Shown: positions 53,923-64,000 of the stretch, one piece after another
How the letters are laid out: each line of letters begins with the position of its first letter
How positions within the stretch are numbered: position 1 is the first letter of the stretch
From: Streptomyces amritsarensis
GTDB taxonomy: Bacteria; Actinomycetota; Actinomycetes; Streptomycetales; Streptomycetaceae
Direction: 5' to 3'
DNA: 64,000 bases
Assembly: GCF_001953875.1 (NCBI RefSeq)
Contig: NZ_MQUR01000011.1
Location: 55,313 to 119,312 of the forward strand
The notes under the pieces: generated by a model
The model's database searches: none
What the model was told of the DNA's origin: nothing
What the model saw: the letters and a program-made list of their open reading frames with translations, nothing else
Position numbers and translations under genes: made by a program

Positions 53923-56016
53923 TCAGACCGGACCCTGGGCCGGTTCGACGCGGACCGCGCAGACCTTGAACTCCGGCATGCGGGAGGTGGGGTCGAGGGC
54001 AGGGTTGGTCAGGGTGTTGGCGCGGCCCTCGCCCGGCCAGTGGAAGGGCATGAAGACCGTGTCCGCGCGGATGGCGTCCGTGATGCGGGCCGGGGCCACG
54101 GCGCGGCCGCGGCGGGAGGTGACGACCAGGGGGCTGCCGTCGACCGCGCCGAGACGGGCGGCGAGGCGGGGGTGGAGTTCCACGAACGGGCCGGGGGCGG
54201 CCTCGTTGAGCTCGTCCACCCGGCGGGTCTGGGCGCCGGACTGGTACTGGGCGACCACACGGCCGGTGGTGAGCAGGAGCGGGTAGTCCGCGTCGGGGAC
54301 CTCGGCGGCGTCGCGGTGGGCGACGGGGACGAAGCGGGCCCGGCCGTCGTCGGTGGCGAAGCGGTCCAGGAAGAGGCGTTCGGTGCCCGTGGAGCCCTCG
54401 GGGCAGGGCCAGAAGACGCCCTGTTCGGCCTCGATGCGGTCGTAGGTGATGCCCGAGTAGTCCGCCGGGCCGCCGGCGGAGGCGCGGCGCAGTTCGTCGA
54501 AGACCTCCTCGGGGGCGGTGGGGAAGCCCTTCTCGACGCCGAGGCGGGCGGCGAGCCCGTGCAGGACGTCCAGGTCGCTGCGGACGCCCGGGGGCGGGGT
54601 CAGGGCGCGGCGCCGCAGCAGGACACGGCCCTCCAGGTTGGTGGTGGTGCCGGTCTCCTCCGCCCACTGGGTGACGGGAAGGACGACGTCGGCGAGGGCG
54701 GCCGTCTCGGAGAGCACGACGTCGGCGACGGCGAGGAAGTCCAGTGAGCGGATGCGGTCCTCGATGTGGGCGGCGCGGGGGGCCGAGACGACCGGGTTGG
54801 AACCCATCAGGAGGAGGGACTTCACGTCGCCGCCGAGAGCGTCGAGGAGTTCGTAGGCGCTGCGGCCGGGTCCGGGGAGGCTGTCGGGGTCGACGCCCCA
54901 GACCCCGGCGACGTGGGCCCGCGCGGCCGGGTCGGTGAGCTTGCGGTAGCCGGGAAGCTGGTCGGCCTTCTGGCCGTGCTCGCGGCCGCCCTGGCCGTTG
55001 CCCTGGCCGGTGAGGCAGCCGTAGCCGGAGAGGGGGCGGCCGGCCCGGCCGGTGGCCAGGCACAGGTTGATCCAGGCGCCGACGGTGTCGGTGCCCTTGG
55101 ACTGCTGCTCCGGGCCGCGGGCGGTCAGCACCATCGCGGATTCCGGGGCGCAGAAGAGGCCGACCGCCGCGCGCAGGGCGGGGACGGGGACGCCGGTGAT
55201 GCGTTCCACCAGCTCGGGCCAGTGGGCCATGGCGGCGGCCCGCGCCTCTTCCCAACCGGTGGTGCGGGCGGCGATGAACTCCTCGTCGGTGCGGCCGTCG
55301 GCGACCACGAGGTGCAGGAGGCCGAGGGCGAGGGCGAGGTCGGTGCCGGGGCGCGGCGCCAGGTGCAGGTCGGCCTGTTCGGCGGTGCGCGTGCGGCGCG
55401 GGTCGATGACGATGAGGGTGCCGCCGTTGGCCTTGAGCTCGGTGAGGAAGCGCAGGGCGGGCGGCATGGTCTCGGCCAGGTTCGAGCCGACGAGGATCAC
55501 GCAGCCGGTGCGGGGGATGTCCTCCAGGGGGAAGGGCAGGCCCCGGTCGAGCCCGAAGGCCTTCTGGTGCGCGGCGGCGGCCGAGGACATGCAGAAGCGT
55601 CCGTTGTAGTCGATCTGCGAGGTGCGCAGGGCGACGCGGGCGAACTTGCCGAGCGCGTACGCCTTCTCGTTGGTGAGCCCGCCGCCGCCGAAGACGCCGA
55701 CGGCGTCCGGTCCGTGCGCGCGGGACGTGCGGGCGAGGCCCGCGGCGACGGTGTCGAGGGCCTCCTCCCAGGTGGCGGGTTCGAGCCGCCCTGCGTGGGT
55801 GCGGACGAGCGGCTCGGTCAGGCGCACCCGGGAGGAGAGCACGGCGGGAGCGGTGCGGCCCTTGCCGCACAGCGCGCCCCGGTTGACCGGGAAGTCGGCG
55901 CGCTCCTCCACCGCCACGCCTGCGCCGCCGGGCCCGGGGCGCAGGTTCATCCCGCACTGCAGCGCGCAGTAGGGGCAGTGCGTGGCGGTGGCGGCGGTTG
56001 CTCCCGGGGTGTGCAT
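53923..56016 (-). CDS. Assimilatory nitrate reductase catalytic subunit (molybdopterin oxidoreductase)
   Basis: A 697-residue enzyme of the DMSO-reductase family. The N-terminal 4Fe-4S site is Cys14, Cys17, Cys21, Cys50 (CPYCALQC...NRGALCGKG). DYNGRFCMSSA puts Cys142 as the probable molybdenum ligand, as in Nas/Nap nitrate reductases. PPALRFLTELKANGGTLIVIDPRRTRTAEQADLHLAPRPGTDLALALGLLHL and SGYGCLTGQGNGQGGREHG are typical of NasC/NarB. It reduces nitrate to nitrite in the cytoplasm; no nitrite reductase or second subunit is adjacent. It lacks the C-terminal 2Fe-2S domain seen in some NasA proteins. Confidence 0.92.
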   Translation of the reverse strand: MHTPGATAATATHCPYCALQCGMNLRPGPGGAGVAVEERADFPVNRGALCGKGRTAPAVLSSRVRLTEPLVRTHAGRLEPATWEEALDTVAAGLARTSRAHGPDAVGVFGGGGLTNEKAYALGKFARVALRTSQIDYNGRFCMSSAAAAHQKAFGLDRGLPFPLEDIPRTGCVILVGSNLAETMPPALRFLTELKANGGTLIVIDPRRTRTAEQADLHLAPRPGTDLALALGLLHLVVADGRTDEEFIAARTTGWEEARAAAMAHWPELVERITGVPVPALRAAVGLFCAPESAMVLTARGPEQQSKGTDTVGAWINLCLATGRAGRPLSGYGCLTGQGNGQGGREHGQKADQLPGYRKLTDPAARAHVAGVWGVDPDSLPGPGRSAYELLDALGGDVKSLLLMGSNPVVSAPRAAHIEDRIRSLDFLAVADVVLSETAALADVVLPVTQWAEETGTTTNLEGRVLLRRRALTPPPGVRSDLDVLHGLAARLGVEKGFPTAPEEVFDELRRASAGGPADYSGITYDRIEAEQGVFWPCPEGSTGTERLFLDRFATDDGRARFVPVAHRDAAEVPDADYPLLLTTGRVVAQYQSGAQTRRVDELNEAAPGPFVELHPRLAARLGAVDGSPLVVTSRRGRAVAPARITDAIRADTVFMPFHWPGEGRANTLTNPALDPTSRMPEFKVCAVRVEPAQGPV

Positions 56017-56062
56017 GCGGTCCAGGGTGCGTCGGCGGTGTTACACGGGCCGCCACCTCCGG

Positions 56063-56434
56063 TTACACCTCCCGTACGGGTACCTCAGCACCGCCCGGCC
56101 CCACCGGTGAGGCGGCGGCCGTCCCGCGCCGCATCGGGGGCCGGTCGATGATCTCGACGTACACGATCCGGCGGCCGACGACGTCGAGGTTCAGGAGGCC
56201 GCACTCGGGGAGGAGGCACACCATGCGGTGTCCGGGCCCGTAGGGCCGGTCCGGCGGGTGGTCGTGGGTACGCAGGCTCTGGCAGAAGTCGTCGCCGCAG
56301 CCGCACTCGGCCACCAGCCGGAGGTCGTGTGCGCAGAGGGCGAGATCGCGTTCGCCCTCCTCCTCCAGCAACTGCACGAGCTCGGCCGCCAGGTCGGGGA
56401 AGACGTCGCGGACGAGGGGTGCGTCCTGGGTCAC
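56063..56434 (-). CDS. Small cysteine-containing hypothetical protein
   Basis: A 123-residue protein just upstream of the nitrate reductase gene on the same strand (46 nt apart). It has a helical N-terminus (VFPDLAAELVQLLEEEGERDLALCAHDLRLV), then AECGCGDDFCQSLRTH and VCLLPECGLLNLDVVGRRIVYVEII, with six cysteines that could bind zinc or a cluster. Family not recognised with certainty. The GTG at 56434 is 7 nt after TACGGT. Confidence 0.68.
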   Translation of the reverse strand: MTQDAPLVRDVFPDLAAELVQLLEEEGERDLALCAHDLRLVAECGCGDDFCQSLRTHDHPPDRPYGPGHRMVCLLPECGLLNLDVVGRRIVYVEIIDRPPMRRGTAAASPVGPGGAEVPVREV

Positions 56435-56441
56435 GGCACGC

Positions 56442-56447
56442 ACCGTA
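56442..56447 (-). promoter_or_regulatory. -10 hexamer TACGGT before the Cys-rich gene
   Basis: TACGGT on the minus strand is 7 nt before the GTG start, suggesting a leaderless message that may run on into the nitrate reductase gene. Confidence 0.4.
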
Positions 56448-56560
56448 GCCCGGCGGCCCCGGCGGGGCACACCGGTTTACCCCCACGCCGTGCCGCATGG
56501 CGGGCCGGGGGGCGGGGCGGGCCGGGGCGGGCCGGGGGCCTGTACGGGCGGTGGGCGGCG

Positions 56561-58172
<1,612 letters not shown>

Positions 58173-58521
58173 GACCGCCCCTCCCGCACCGCCCGCGCAC
58201 ACCGTTCGCACACGCCGTTCGCACACATTGACGATCACGGCCGGTCCCGGAGTTCCCCCGCCGTCCCCTTTCACCCGTACGAACGACCGAGTGAGCACCT
58301 GGCAAACACCCGTCACCCCGGCGCAACGCACCGGCAATCTGCAGCCCGCAGGATCGGTTCATGACGGAGCCGGTGCACCCTTCCGACAGCCTCTCCCTCC
58401 CCTCCATGCCCTCCCTCCCGTTCGGCAGCGCGGCCGAGCTGCTGACCCGGATCACCGCCCAGCTCGGCACGCAGCTCAGCGGACTGCGACCGCCCCGCAC
58501 CCGCACCCTCGGAGACCTCCC
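58173..58521. other. Divergent intergenic region (349 nt)
   Basis: Between the SanA-like and chelatase genes. Contains a tandem copy of CCGTTCGCACAC (58202-58213 and 58215-58226) near the SanA-like start and a possible short open frame from ATG 58361 that runs into the chelatase gene in another frame. No clear promoter was recognised. Confidence 0.5.
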
Positions 58522-59244
58522 ATGCAGCAGCCCGCCCTCGTCGCCGTGGCCCACGGCAGCCGCGACCCCCGCGCCCTGCACACCGCCCTCGCCCTCCTGG
58601 AGCGGGTCCGCGAGCTCCGCCCGCGGCTCGACGTCCGGCTCGGCCACATCGAACTGAACGAGCCGCTGCTCGACGACACCCTGCGCGGCACGTCCGCAGC
58701 GGCCGTGCTCGTGCCGCTGCTGCTCGGCCGCGGATACCACGTCAAGCGCGACCTCCCCGCGGCCGCCGCCCGGGCCGCCCACCTGCACACCCGCGTCGCC
58801 GCCCCGCTGGGCCCGCACCCGCTGCTCGTCGAGGCCCTGTACGAACGGCTCGTGGAGGCCGGATGGACCCCCGGCACCGCCGTGGTGCTCGCCGCCGCCG
58901 GTTCCCGCGACCCCGACTCGGCGGCCGACACCCGCCGCACCGCCGCGCTGCTCGCCGGCCGGCTCGGCGGTGTCCCGGTCGTGCCCGGCTATGCCTCGGC
59001 GGCCGCGCCCAGTGTCCCCGACGCCGTCCGCGCCCTGGCCGCCCGCGGCCACCACCGGGCGGCCGTGGCCTCGTACTTCGCCGCTCCCGGCCGCTTCGCC
59101 ACCCAGACCGCCGCGGCCTCGCCCGGCCCCGCGGCCGCCCCCCTGGGCGACCACCCGGCCCTGGCCCGTCTGCTGCTGCGCCGCTACGACGAGGCCCTGG
59201 CCCGCCCCGCCGCGCTCCCCCGGCCGGAACTCGTCTCCGCCTGA
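58522..59244 (+). CDS. Sirohydrochlorin chelatase (CbiX family)
   Basis: A 240-residue two-domain CbiX-like chelatase: AVAHGSRDPRALHTALALLERVRE with the metal-binding His, the second site at LVPLLLGRGYHVKRDLPAA, and the repeat half VVLAAAGSRDPDSAADTRRTAALLAGRLG. In the second half His is replaced by Ala (AAAGSRDP). It inserts iron into sirohydrochlorin to make siroheme, or cobalt for cobalamin. Siroheme is needed for nitrite and sulfite reductases, in keeping with the nitrate reductase 2.5 kb away. GGAG lies 7 nt before the ATG. Confidence 0.88.
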   Translation: MQQPALVAVAHGSRDPRALHTALALLERVRELRPRLDVRLGHIELNEPLLDDTLRGTSAAAVLVPLLLGRGYHVKRDLPAAAARAAHLHTRVAAPLGPHPLLVEALYERLVEAGWTPGTAVVLAAAGSRDPDSAADTRRTAALLAGRLGGVPVVPGYASAAAPSVPDAVRALAARGHHRAAVASYFAAPGRFATQTAAASPGPAAAPLGDHPALARLLLRRYDEALARPAALPRPELVSA

Positions 59245-59251
59245 TCCCGGT

Positions 59252-59274
59252 TTGTCAGTCGTTGCGGTTACCGT
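59252..59274 (+). promoter_or_regulatory. RecA-independent DNA-damage (PafBC-type) promoter of dgt
   Basis: TTGTCAGTC-N8-TACCGT, against the RecA-NDp consensus TTGTCRGTG-N8-TANNNT, matches in 8 of 9 upstream positions with exact spacing. TACCGT is 6 nt before the dgt ATG, so the message is leaderless. Confidence 0.65.
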
Positions 59275-59280
59275 CTTGTC

Positions 59281-60606
59281 ATGGAAGGCACCGCGCACGC
59301 CCCCGCAGACGACCTCTACTCGCCCTACGGCCCGGCCGACACCGAGCGCTGGGCCGCCGAGCCCGACAAGCGCCCCGGCCGCACCGCCTTCCAGCGCGAC
59401 CGCGCCCGCGTGCTGCACTCCGCCGCGCTGCGCCGCCTCGCCGGCAAGACCCAGGTGGTCACGCCCGGCACCCGCTCCTACGACTGGGACGCCAGCCCCC
59501 GCACCCGCCTCACGCACTCCCTGGAGTGCGCCCAGGTCGGACGGGAGCTCGGCGCCGCGCTCGGCTGCGATCCCGACCTCGTCGAAGCCGCCTGCCTCTC
59601 GCACGACATGGGCCACCCGCCCTTCGGCCACAACGGCGAGGAGGCGCTCAACGAGTTCGCCAAGGACTGCGGCGGCTTCGAGGGCAACGCCCAGTCGCTG
59701 CGCCTGCTGACCCGGCTGGAGCCCAAGCGGTTCGTGCCCGACCCGGCGGGCGGGGAGCCGGTCAGCGTCGGCCTCAACCTCACCCGGGCCTGCCTGGACG
59801 CCGCCACCAAGTACCCATGGGCCCGCGGCGGCCACCCGACCGACCCCGACTCGGTCAAGTTCGGGGCGTACGAGGACGACCTCCCGGTCTTCGAGTGGCT
59901 GCGCCTCGGCGCGCCCGCCGACCGCAAGTGCTTCGAGGCCCAGGTCATGGACTGGGCGGACGACGTCGCCTACTCCGTCCACGACTTCGAGGACGGCCTG
60001 CACGCCGGGCACCTCGACCCCAACCTGCTCTTCGCCGAGCCGGAGCGGGCCGCGATCTGGCAGGTCGCCATCGGCCGGTACGTCCCCGCCGGCACCTCCC
60101 CCGACGAGCTGCGGGCCGCCCTCGACCGGCTGATGGAGCAGGAGTGGTGGCCCCACGGGTACGACGGTTCCGCCGTCGCCCAGGCCCGCCTGAAGGACGC
60201 CACCAGCCAGCTCATCGGCCGCTTCTGCCTGGCCGCCGAAGGGGCCACCCGGGAGGCGTACGGCTCGGGCCGCCTCACCCGCTACGGCGCCGAACTGGTG
60301 GTCCCCCGCGAGGCGCGCAACGAATGCGCGGTCCTCAAGGCGGTCGCCGACCTGTACGTGATGCAGCGCGACGAGCAGGAGCGCATCCGCGCCGACCAGC
60401 GCATCGTCCTGGCCGAACTGGCCGAGGCGCTGAGCGCCCGCGCCCCCGAGGGTCTGGACCCCCAGTTCCGGGCGCTCTTCGACGCCGCCGCGGACGACAC
60501 GGCCAGGAAGAGGGCCGTCGTCGACCAGATCGCGTGTCTCACCGACGCTTCAGCGCGTTCCCTGCACGCACGGCTCACCCGGCGCACCCGACGCGCCGAA
60601 GGGTGA
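59281..60606 (+). CDS. dgt: Deoxyguanosinetriphosphate triphosphohydrolase
   Basis: A 441-residue HD-domain dNTPase that hydrolyses dGTP (and often other dNTPs) to nucleoside and triphosphate, adjusting the dNTP pool. Motif residues: His79 ([15 protein letters not shown]), His108-Asp109 ([14 protein letters not shown]), and Asp near 228 ([15 protein letters not shown]). Length fits the type-1 Dgt of actinobacteria. A DNA-damage-type promoter precedes it. dnaG follows 1.4 kb later on the same strand. Confidence 0.95.
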   Translation: MEGTAHAPADDLYSPYGPADTERWAAEPDKRPGRTAFQRDRARVLHSAALRRLAGKTQVVTPGTRSYDWDASPRTRLTHSLECAQVGRELGAALGCDPDLVEAACLSHDMGHPPFGHNGEEALNEFAKDCGGFEGNAQSLRLLTRLEPKRFVPDPAGGEPVSVGLNLTRACLDAATKYPWARGGHPTDPDSVKFGAYEDDLPVFEWLRLGAPADRKCFEAQVMDWADDVAYSVHDFEDGLHAGHLDPNLLFAEPERAAIWQVAIGRYVPAGTSPDELRAALDRLMEQEWWPHGYDGSAVAQARLKDATSQLIGRFCLAAEGATREAYGSGRLTRYGAELVVPREARNECAVLKAVADLYVMQRDEQERIRADQRIVLAELAEALSARAPEGLDPQFRALFDAAADDTARKRAVVDQIACLTDASARSLHARLTRRTRRAEG

Positions 60607-60699
60607 GCTGATCGAGCCACTCCCCCTTCACGCGGCAGGCTCAGTGCGGGACGCTCGCATGTGGTCGCATGTGGCGTAGAGGTTATGAGGAGGCATCAG

Positions 60700-61974
60700 G
60701 TGGTCGACGCACACCGGACATTCGTCATCGTCGGCGCGGGGCTCGCCGGGGCGAAGGCGGCCGAAGCGCTGAGGTCGGAGGGGTTCACGGGGCGGGTGAT
60801 CCTGATCGGCGACGAGCGTGACCATCCGTACGAGCGCCCCCCGCTGTCCAAGGGCTACCTCACGGGCAAGGAGGAGCGCGAGAGCGTCTTCGTCCACGAG
60901 CCGTCCTGGTACGCGGCCTCCGACATCGAGCTGCACCTCGGCCAGCCGGCCGTCCACCTCGACCGGGAGGCCAAGAGGGTGGTCCTCGGGGACGGCACGG
61001 TCGTCCACTACGACAAGCTGCTGCTCGCCACCGGCGCCGAGCCGCGCCGCCTGGACGTCCCCGGCACCGGGCTGGCAGGCGTGCACCACCTGCGCCGCCT
61101 CGCGCACGCCGAGCGGCTGCGGCACGTCCTGGCGGGCCTCGGCCGGGACAACGGCCACCTGCTCATCGCGGGCGCCGGGTGGATCGGCCTGGAGGTCGCC
61201 GCCGCCGCCCGCGGCTACGGCGCCGAGGTGACCGTCGTCGAACCGGAGGCCACCGCGCTGCACGCCGTGCTCGGCCCCGAGATCGGCCGGCTCTTCGGCG
61301 ACCTGCACGCCGACCACGGGGTGCGCTTCCACTTCGGCGCCCGGCTGACCGAGATCGTCGGCCAGGACGGCATGGTGCTGGCCGCCCGTACCGACGACGG
61401 GGAGGAGCACCCCGCGCACGCGGTGCTCGCCGCGATCGGGGCCGCGCCGCGGACGGCTCTCGCCGAGACCTCCGGGCTAGCCCTGGTCGACCGGGAGCAC
61501 GGCGGCGGCATCGCCGTGGACGCCTCCCTGTGCACCTCCGACCCGGACATCTACGCGGTCGGCGACGTGGCGGCCGCCCACCACCCGGTGCTCGGCACGC
61601 GGCTGCGGGTCGAGCACTGGGCCAACGCGCTGAACGGCGGCCCGGCCGCCGCCCGGGCGATGCTGGGGCACGAGGTCGCCTACGACCGGGTGCCGTACTT
61701 CTTCTCGGACCAGTACGACGTGGGCCTGGAGTACTCGGGATACGCCCCGCCCGGCGGCTACGACCAGGTGCTGATCCGCGGCGACGTCGGCAAGCGGGAG
61801 TTCATCGCCTTCTGGCTCTCCGAGGGCCGTGTCCTCGCCGGAATGAACGTGAACGTGTGGGACGTCACCGAGCACATCCAGGCCCTGATCAGGTCAAAGG
61901 CACCCGTGGACCGCGAGGCCCTCTCGGACCCGTCGGTTCCGCTTGCTTCGCTGACGGCTGCCGAGGGGGCCTGA
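60700..61974 (+). CDS. Ferredoxin/rubredoxin reductase-like FAD oxidoreductase
   Basis: A 424-residue flavoprotein of the BphA4/rhodocoxin-reductase group: FAD motif FVIVGAGLAGAKAAEAL (about 8-24), ERPPLSKGYL, NAD motif LLIAGAGWIGLEVAAAA (about 158-174), and DPDIYAVGDVA for the second FAD contact, plus the C-terminal dimer domain. It passes electrons from NAD(P)H to a ferredoxin for a monooxygenase or P450. The GTG start has GAGGAGG 6 nt upstream; ATG 60685 is a weaker alternative. Confidence 0.93.
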   Translation: MVDAHRTFVIVGAGLAGAKAAEALRSEGFTGRVILIGDERDHPYERPPLSKGYLTGKEERESVFVHEPSWYAASDIELHLGQPAVHLDREAKRVVLGDGTVVHYDKLLLATGAEPRRLDVPGTGLAGVHHLRRLAHAERLRHVLAGLGRDNGHLLIAGAGWIGLEVAAAARGYGAEVTVVEPEATALHAVLGPEIGRLFGDLHADHGVRFHFGARLTEIVGQDGMVLAARTDDGEEHPAHAVLAAIGAAPRTALAETSGLALVDREHGGGIAVDASLCTSDPDIYAVGDVAAAHHPVLGTRLRVEHWANALNGGPAAARAMLGHEVAYDRVPYFFSDQYDVGLEYSGYAPPGGYDQVLIRGDVGKREFIAFWLSEGRVLAGMNVNVWDVTEHIQALIRSKAPVDREALSDPSVPLASLTAAEGA

Positions 61975-61979
61975 CGGGT

Positions 61980-62002
61980 TTGTCCGCGCCCGGCCGTAGA
62001 CT
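61980..62002 (+). promoter_or_regulatory. Candidate damage-type promoter of dnaG
   Basis: TTGTCCGCG-N8-TAGACT has the spacing of the RecA-NDp promoter but matches only 7 of 9 upstream bases. TAGACT is 6 nt before the GTG start, so a leaderless message is likely in any case. Confidence 0.4.
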
Positions 62003-62008
62003 TCACGG

Positions 62009-63913
62009 GTGGCAGGACGGATCAATGACGACGACGTGAAGGCGGTACGGGACGCGGTCCCGATCGACGCCGTGGTCTCCGACTACCTCCAGCTGCGCAA
62101 CGCGGGCGGAGGCAATCTCAAGGGCCTGTGCCCCTTCCACGACGAGAAGTCCCCTTCCTTCCAGGTCAGCCCCAGCAAGGGCCTCTACCACTGCTTCGGC
62201 TGCCAGGCGGGCGGGGACACCCTCGACTTCGTCATGAAGATCGACCACCTCTCCTTCTCCGAGGCGGTCGAGCGCCTGGCCGGCCTGGCCGGGATCACCC
62301 TGCGCTACGAGGAGGGCGGCTACACCGCCGGCACCAGCGGCCGCGGCGAGCGCATCCGGCTGGTCGAGGCGCACCGGGAGGCCGCCCGGTTCTACGTCGA
62401 CCAGCTGGACGGACCCGAGGCCGAGATCGGCCGCAAGTTCCTGGCGGAGCGCGGCTTCGACCAGGCCGCGGCCGCCCACTTCGGCGTCGGCTACAGCCCG
62501 GCCGGCTGGGACCACCTGACCCGCTTCCTGCGCGGCAAGGGCTTCACCGACAAGGAGCTGATCACCTCCGGGCTCGCCCAGGACAGCCGCAGCGGCAAGC
62601 CGATCGACCGCTTCCGCGGCCGGCTGATGTGGCCCATCCGCGACACCAGCGGCGAGGTGGTCGGCTTCGGCGCACGCAAGCTGCGCGACGACGACAACGG
62701 GCCGAAGTACCTGAACACCCCCGAGACGGCGATCTACCGGAAGTCCCAGGTCCTGTACGGCATCGACCTGGCCAAGAAGGAGATCGCCAAGACCTCCCGG
62801 GCCGTGGTTGTCGAGGGCTACACGGACGTGATGGCCTGCCACCTGGCCGGGGTCACCACCGCCATCGCGACCTGCGGCACCGCATTCGGCGGGGACCACA
62901 TCAAGATCCTCCGGCGCCTGCTGATGGACAACGCCACCGCGGAGGTCATCTTCACCTTCGACGGCGACGCGGCCGGGCAGAAGGCGGCCCTGCGGGCCTT
63001 CGAGGACGACCAGAAGTTCGCGGCCGAAACCTCGATCACCATCGCCCCCGACGGGATGGACCCCTGCGACCTGCGCCTCGCCCAGGGCGACGCGGCCGTC
63101 GCCGACCTGGTGGAGGCCCGCACCCCGCTGTTCGAGTTCGCGCTGCGCCACATCGTCTCCCGGCACAACCTGGAGAACCCGGCGGGACGGGCGGCCGCGC
63201 TGGCCGAGGCCGCTCCGGTCGTGGCGAGCATCAAGGACCTCTCGATCCAGCACGAGTCGGCGGTCCAGCTGGCGGGCATGCTGGGCATCCTCGACGAACA
63301 GTTCGTCGTCAAGCGGGTGGCGCAGCTCGCACGATGGGCGCGCGAGCGCGGCAACCAGCCCCCGCAGCAGGGCCGGGGCCGCGCCCAGCAGCCGGCCCCC
63401 GAGCCGACGCCCCCGCCGGCCGGAGGCGGCGGCCCGGCCCTCAACCTGCGCAGCCCCGCCCACCGCACCGAGCGCGAGCTGCTCAAGCTGGCGCTCCAGC
63501 GCCCCGCCCTGGTCTCCCCCGCGTTCGACGCGTACGGGATCGACGAGTTCACCGCCCCGCCCTACGCCGCGGTCCGCCAGGCCATCCAGGACGCGGGCGG
63601 CACCTCGCAGGCCGACGACGGCTACCTGGCCCGCGTGCGCGACGCCGCCCCGAACGACACCGTCCGCGCGATGGTCACGGAGCTGGCGGTGGAGGCCATC
63701 CACGCCAAGACGGTCGACGAGGTCTACGCCGGGGTGCAGCTCGTACAGGTCCGCCTGCGTGCCGTCGACCGCCGGGTCCTGGAGATCCAGGGCGCCATGA
63801 CCCGCCTGAGTCCGCAGGCCCCGCCGGAGCAGCACGCCGCCGTCCAGGAGGAGCTGTGGGTGCTCCAGCAGTACGGCCAGCGCCTGCGCAACCGCGGCGC
63901 CGAAGGGCTCTAA
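62009..63913 (+). CDS. dnaG: DNA primase
   Basis: A 634-residue replicative primase that lays down RNA primers. N-terminal zinc domain: Cys42 ([12 protein letters not shown]), His45, Cys63 and Cys66 ([12 protein letters not shown]). The TOPRIM core has the Glu of [10 protein letters not shown] and the DGD of [13 protein letters not shown] Pro/Gln/Gly-rich linker (about 450-480) leads to the C-terminal DnaB-helicase-interacting helical domain. Length is normal. It is the housekeeping copy, and ends 87 nt before the window end. Confidence 0.97.
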   Translation: MAGRINDDDVKAVRDAVPIDAVVSDYLQLRNAGGGNLKGLCPFHDEKSPSFQVSPSKGLYHCFGCQAGGDTLDFVMKIDHLSFSEAVERLAGLAGITLRYEEGGYTAGTSGRGERIRLVEAHREAARFYVDQLDGPEAEIGRKFLAERGFDQAAAAHFGVGYSPAGWDHLTRFLRGKGFTDKELITSGLAQDSRSGKPIDRFRGRLMWPIRDTSGEVVGFGARKLRDDDNGPKYLNTPETAIYRKSQVLYGIDLAKKEIAKTSRAVVVEGYTDVMACHLAGVTTAIATCGTAFGGDHIKILRRLLMDNATAEVIFTFDGDAAGQKAALRAFEDDQKFAAETSITIAPDGMDPCDLRLAQGDAAVADLVEARTPLFEFALRHIVSRHNLENPAGRAAALAEAAPVVASIKDLSIQHESAVQLAGMLGILDEQFVVKRVAQLARWARERGNQPPQQGRGRAQQPAPEPTPPPAGGGGPALNLRSPAHRTERELLKLALQRPALVSPAFDAYGIDEFTAPPYAAVRQAIQDAGGTSQADDGYLARVRDAAPNDTVRAMVTELAVEAIHAKTVDEVYAGVQLVQVRLRAVDRRVLEIQGAMTRLSPQAPPEQHAAVQEELWVLQQYGQRLRNRGAEGL

Positions 63914-64000
63914 GGGCTGTCCCGTAATCCCCGGTGGATCGGCGCACGGCGTCAGGTGCGGTGCATCGCAAGGCGGAGGGGCGTCCTCATACTGGGCGTA
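63914..64000. repeat. Probable left half of a large Streptomyces palindromic repeat
   Basis: Right after the dnaG stop, GGGCTGTCCCGTAATCC begins a stretch that ends at the window edge with CATACTGGGCGTA. From memory this matches a long inverted repeat dispersed in Streptomyces genomes, whose right half would follow outside the window. Only one arm can be seen, so the palindrome itself is inference. Confidence 0.55.

Noticed and set aside
58361..58657. Possible small gene starting MTEPVHPSDS before the chelatase gene
   Set aside because: The first 50 codons look plausible, but the frame overlaps the chelatase gene by 136 nt and its end is Ser/Pro/Gly-rich shadow sequence; the chelatase start has its own ribosome binding site.

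Overview
The window is a G+C-rich (about 70-75% by eye) stretch of an actinobacterial chromosome, almost certainly Streptomyces. The reasons are very high third-position G+C, GTG starts, a fasR-fabD-fabH-acpP-fabF cluster downstream of aceE, an MreB-like Mbl gene, an HrdA-type sigma factor, and a dgt-dnaG pair, in an order that, from memory, matches the S. coelicolor core region around SCO2371-SCO2468. No insertion sequence, prophage, CRISPR array or secondary-metabolite cluster was seen, so this is mainly core chromosome with small lineage-specific inserts.

Layout. 1-8.8 kb: 3' end of aceE, an ion channel, a secreted I36-type inhibitor, a TetR regulator, an alpha/beta hydrolase, a DUF4429/SHOCT protein, a merR-aldo/keto reductase operon and a serine hydrolase. 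8.8-14.5 kb: pirin, then the fatty-acid synthase cluster with its PucR-type activator FasR. 14.6-30.3 kb: DUF3145, an SGNH lipoprotein, a GH3 glucosidase, small regulator/enzyme pairs (TetR, LysR, HxlR, MarR with dehydrogenases), a nitrilase, two polytopic GT-C-like proteins, EI24 and Ohr. 30.3-43.7 kb: a zinc-ribbon protein, a truncated sensor, a lipase, mbl translationally coupled to a GAF histidine-kinase-like protein, Lrp-LysE, TauE, an AccD/A-like carboxyltransferase, AraC-cupin, an MFS transporter and a GCS2 ligase. 44.0-44.5 kb: three tRNA genes. 44.6-51.3 kb: a YtxH-like protein, xylulokinase, a two-gene heterodimeric ABC exporter and the HrdA-type sigma factor. 51.6-53.9 kb: a three-gene cluster (WXG-like protein, WXG plus transglycosylase-like protein, lipoprotein). 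53.9-64.0 kb: assimilatory nitrate reductase, a small Cys-rich protein, SDR, SanA/YdcF, a sirohydrochlorin chelatase, dgt, a ferredoxin-reductase-like flavoprotein and dnaG.

How genes work together. FabD, FabH, AcpP and FabF with FasR make the type II fatty-acid initiation and elongation set, fed by acetyl-CoA from pyruvate dehydrogenase. The CbiX-like chelatase could supply siroheme for the nitrite-reduction step that follows the nitrate reductase, but no nitrite reductase gene lies in the window. Several regulator/enzyme pairs share short divergent promoters with visible dyads.

Most noteworthy: (i) Mbl lacks the phosphate-2 motif of actin-like ATPases, and the overlapping downstream histidine-kinase-like protein lacks the N-box and G2-box of its ATPase domain, suggesting a co-translated pair of nucleotide-dead scaffold or sensor proteins; (ii) the 51.6-53.9 kb trio looks like a candidate type VII-type secreted muralytic system; (iii) many genes have a TANNNT hexamer 6-7 nt before the start codon, the signature of leaderless transcription; (iv) dgt, and less clearly dnaG, carry a RecA-independent DNA-damage-type promoter; (v) there are two large palindromic elements, one after the serine hydrolase and one after dnaG, and an unusual decamer tandem repeat.
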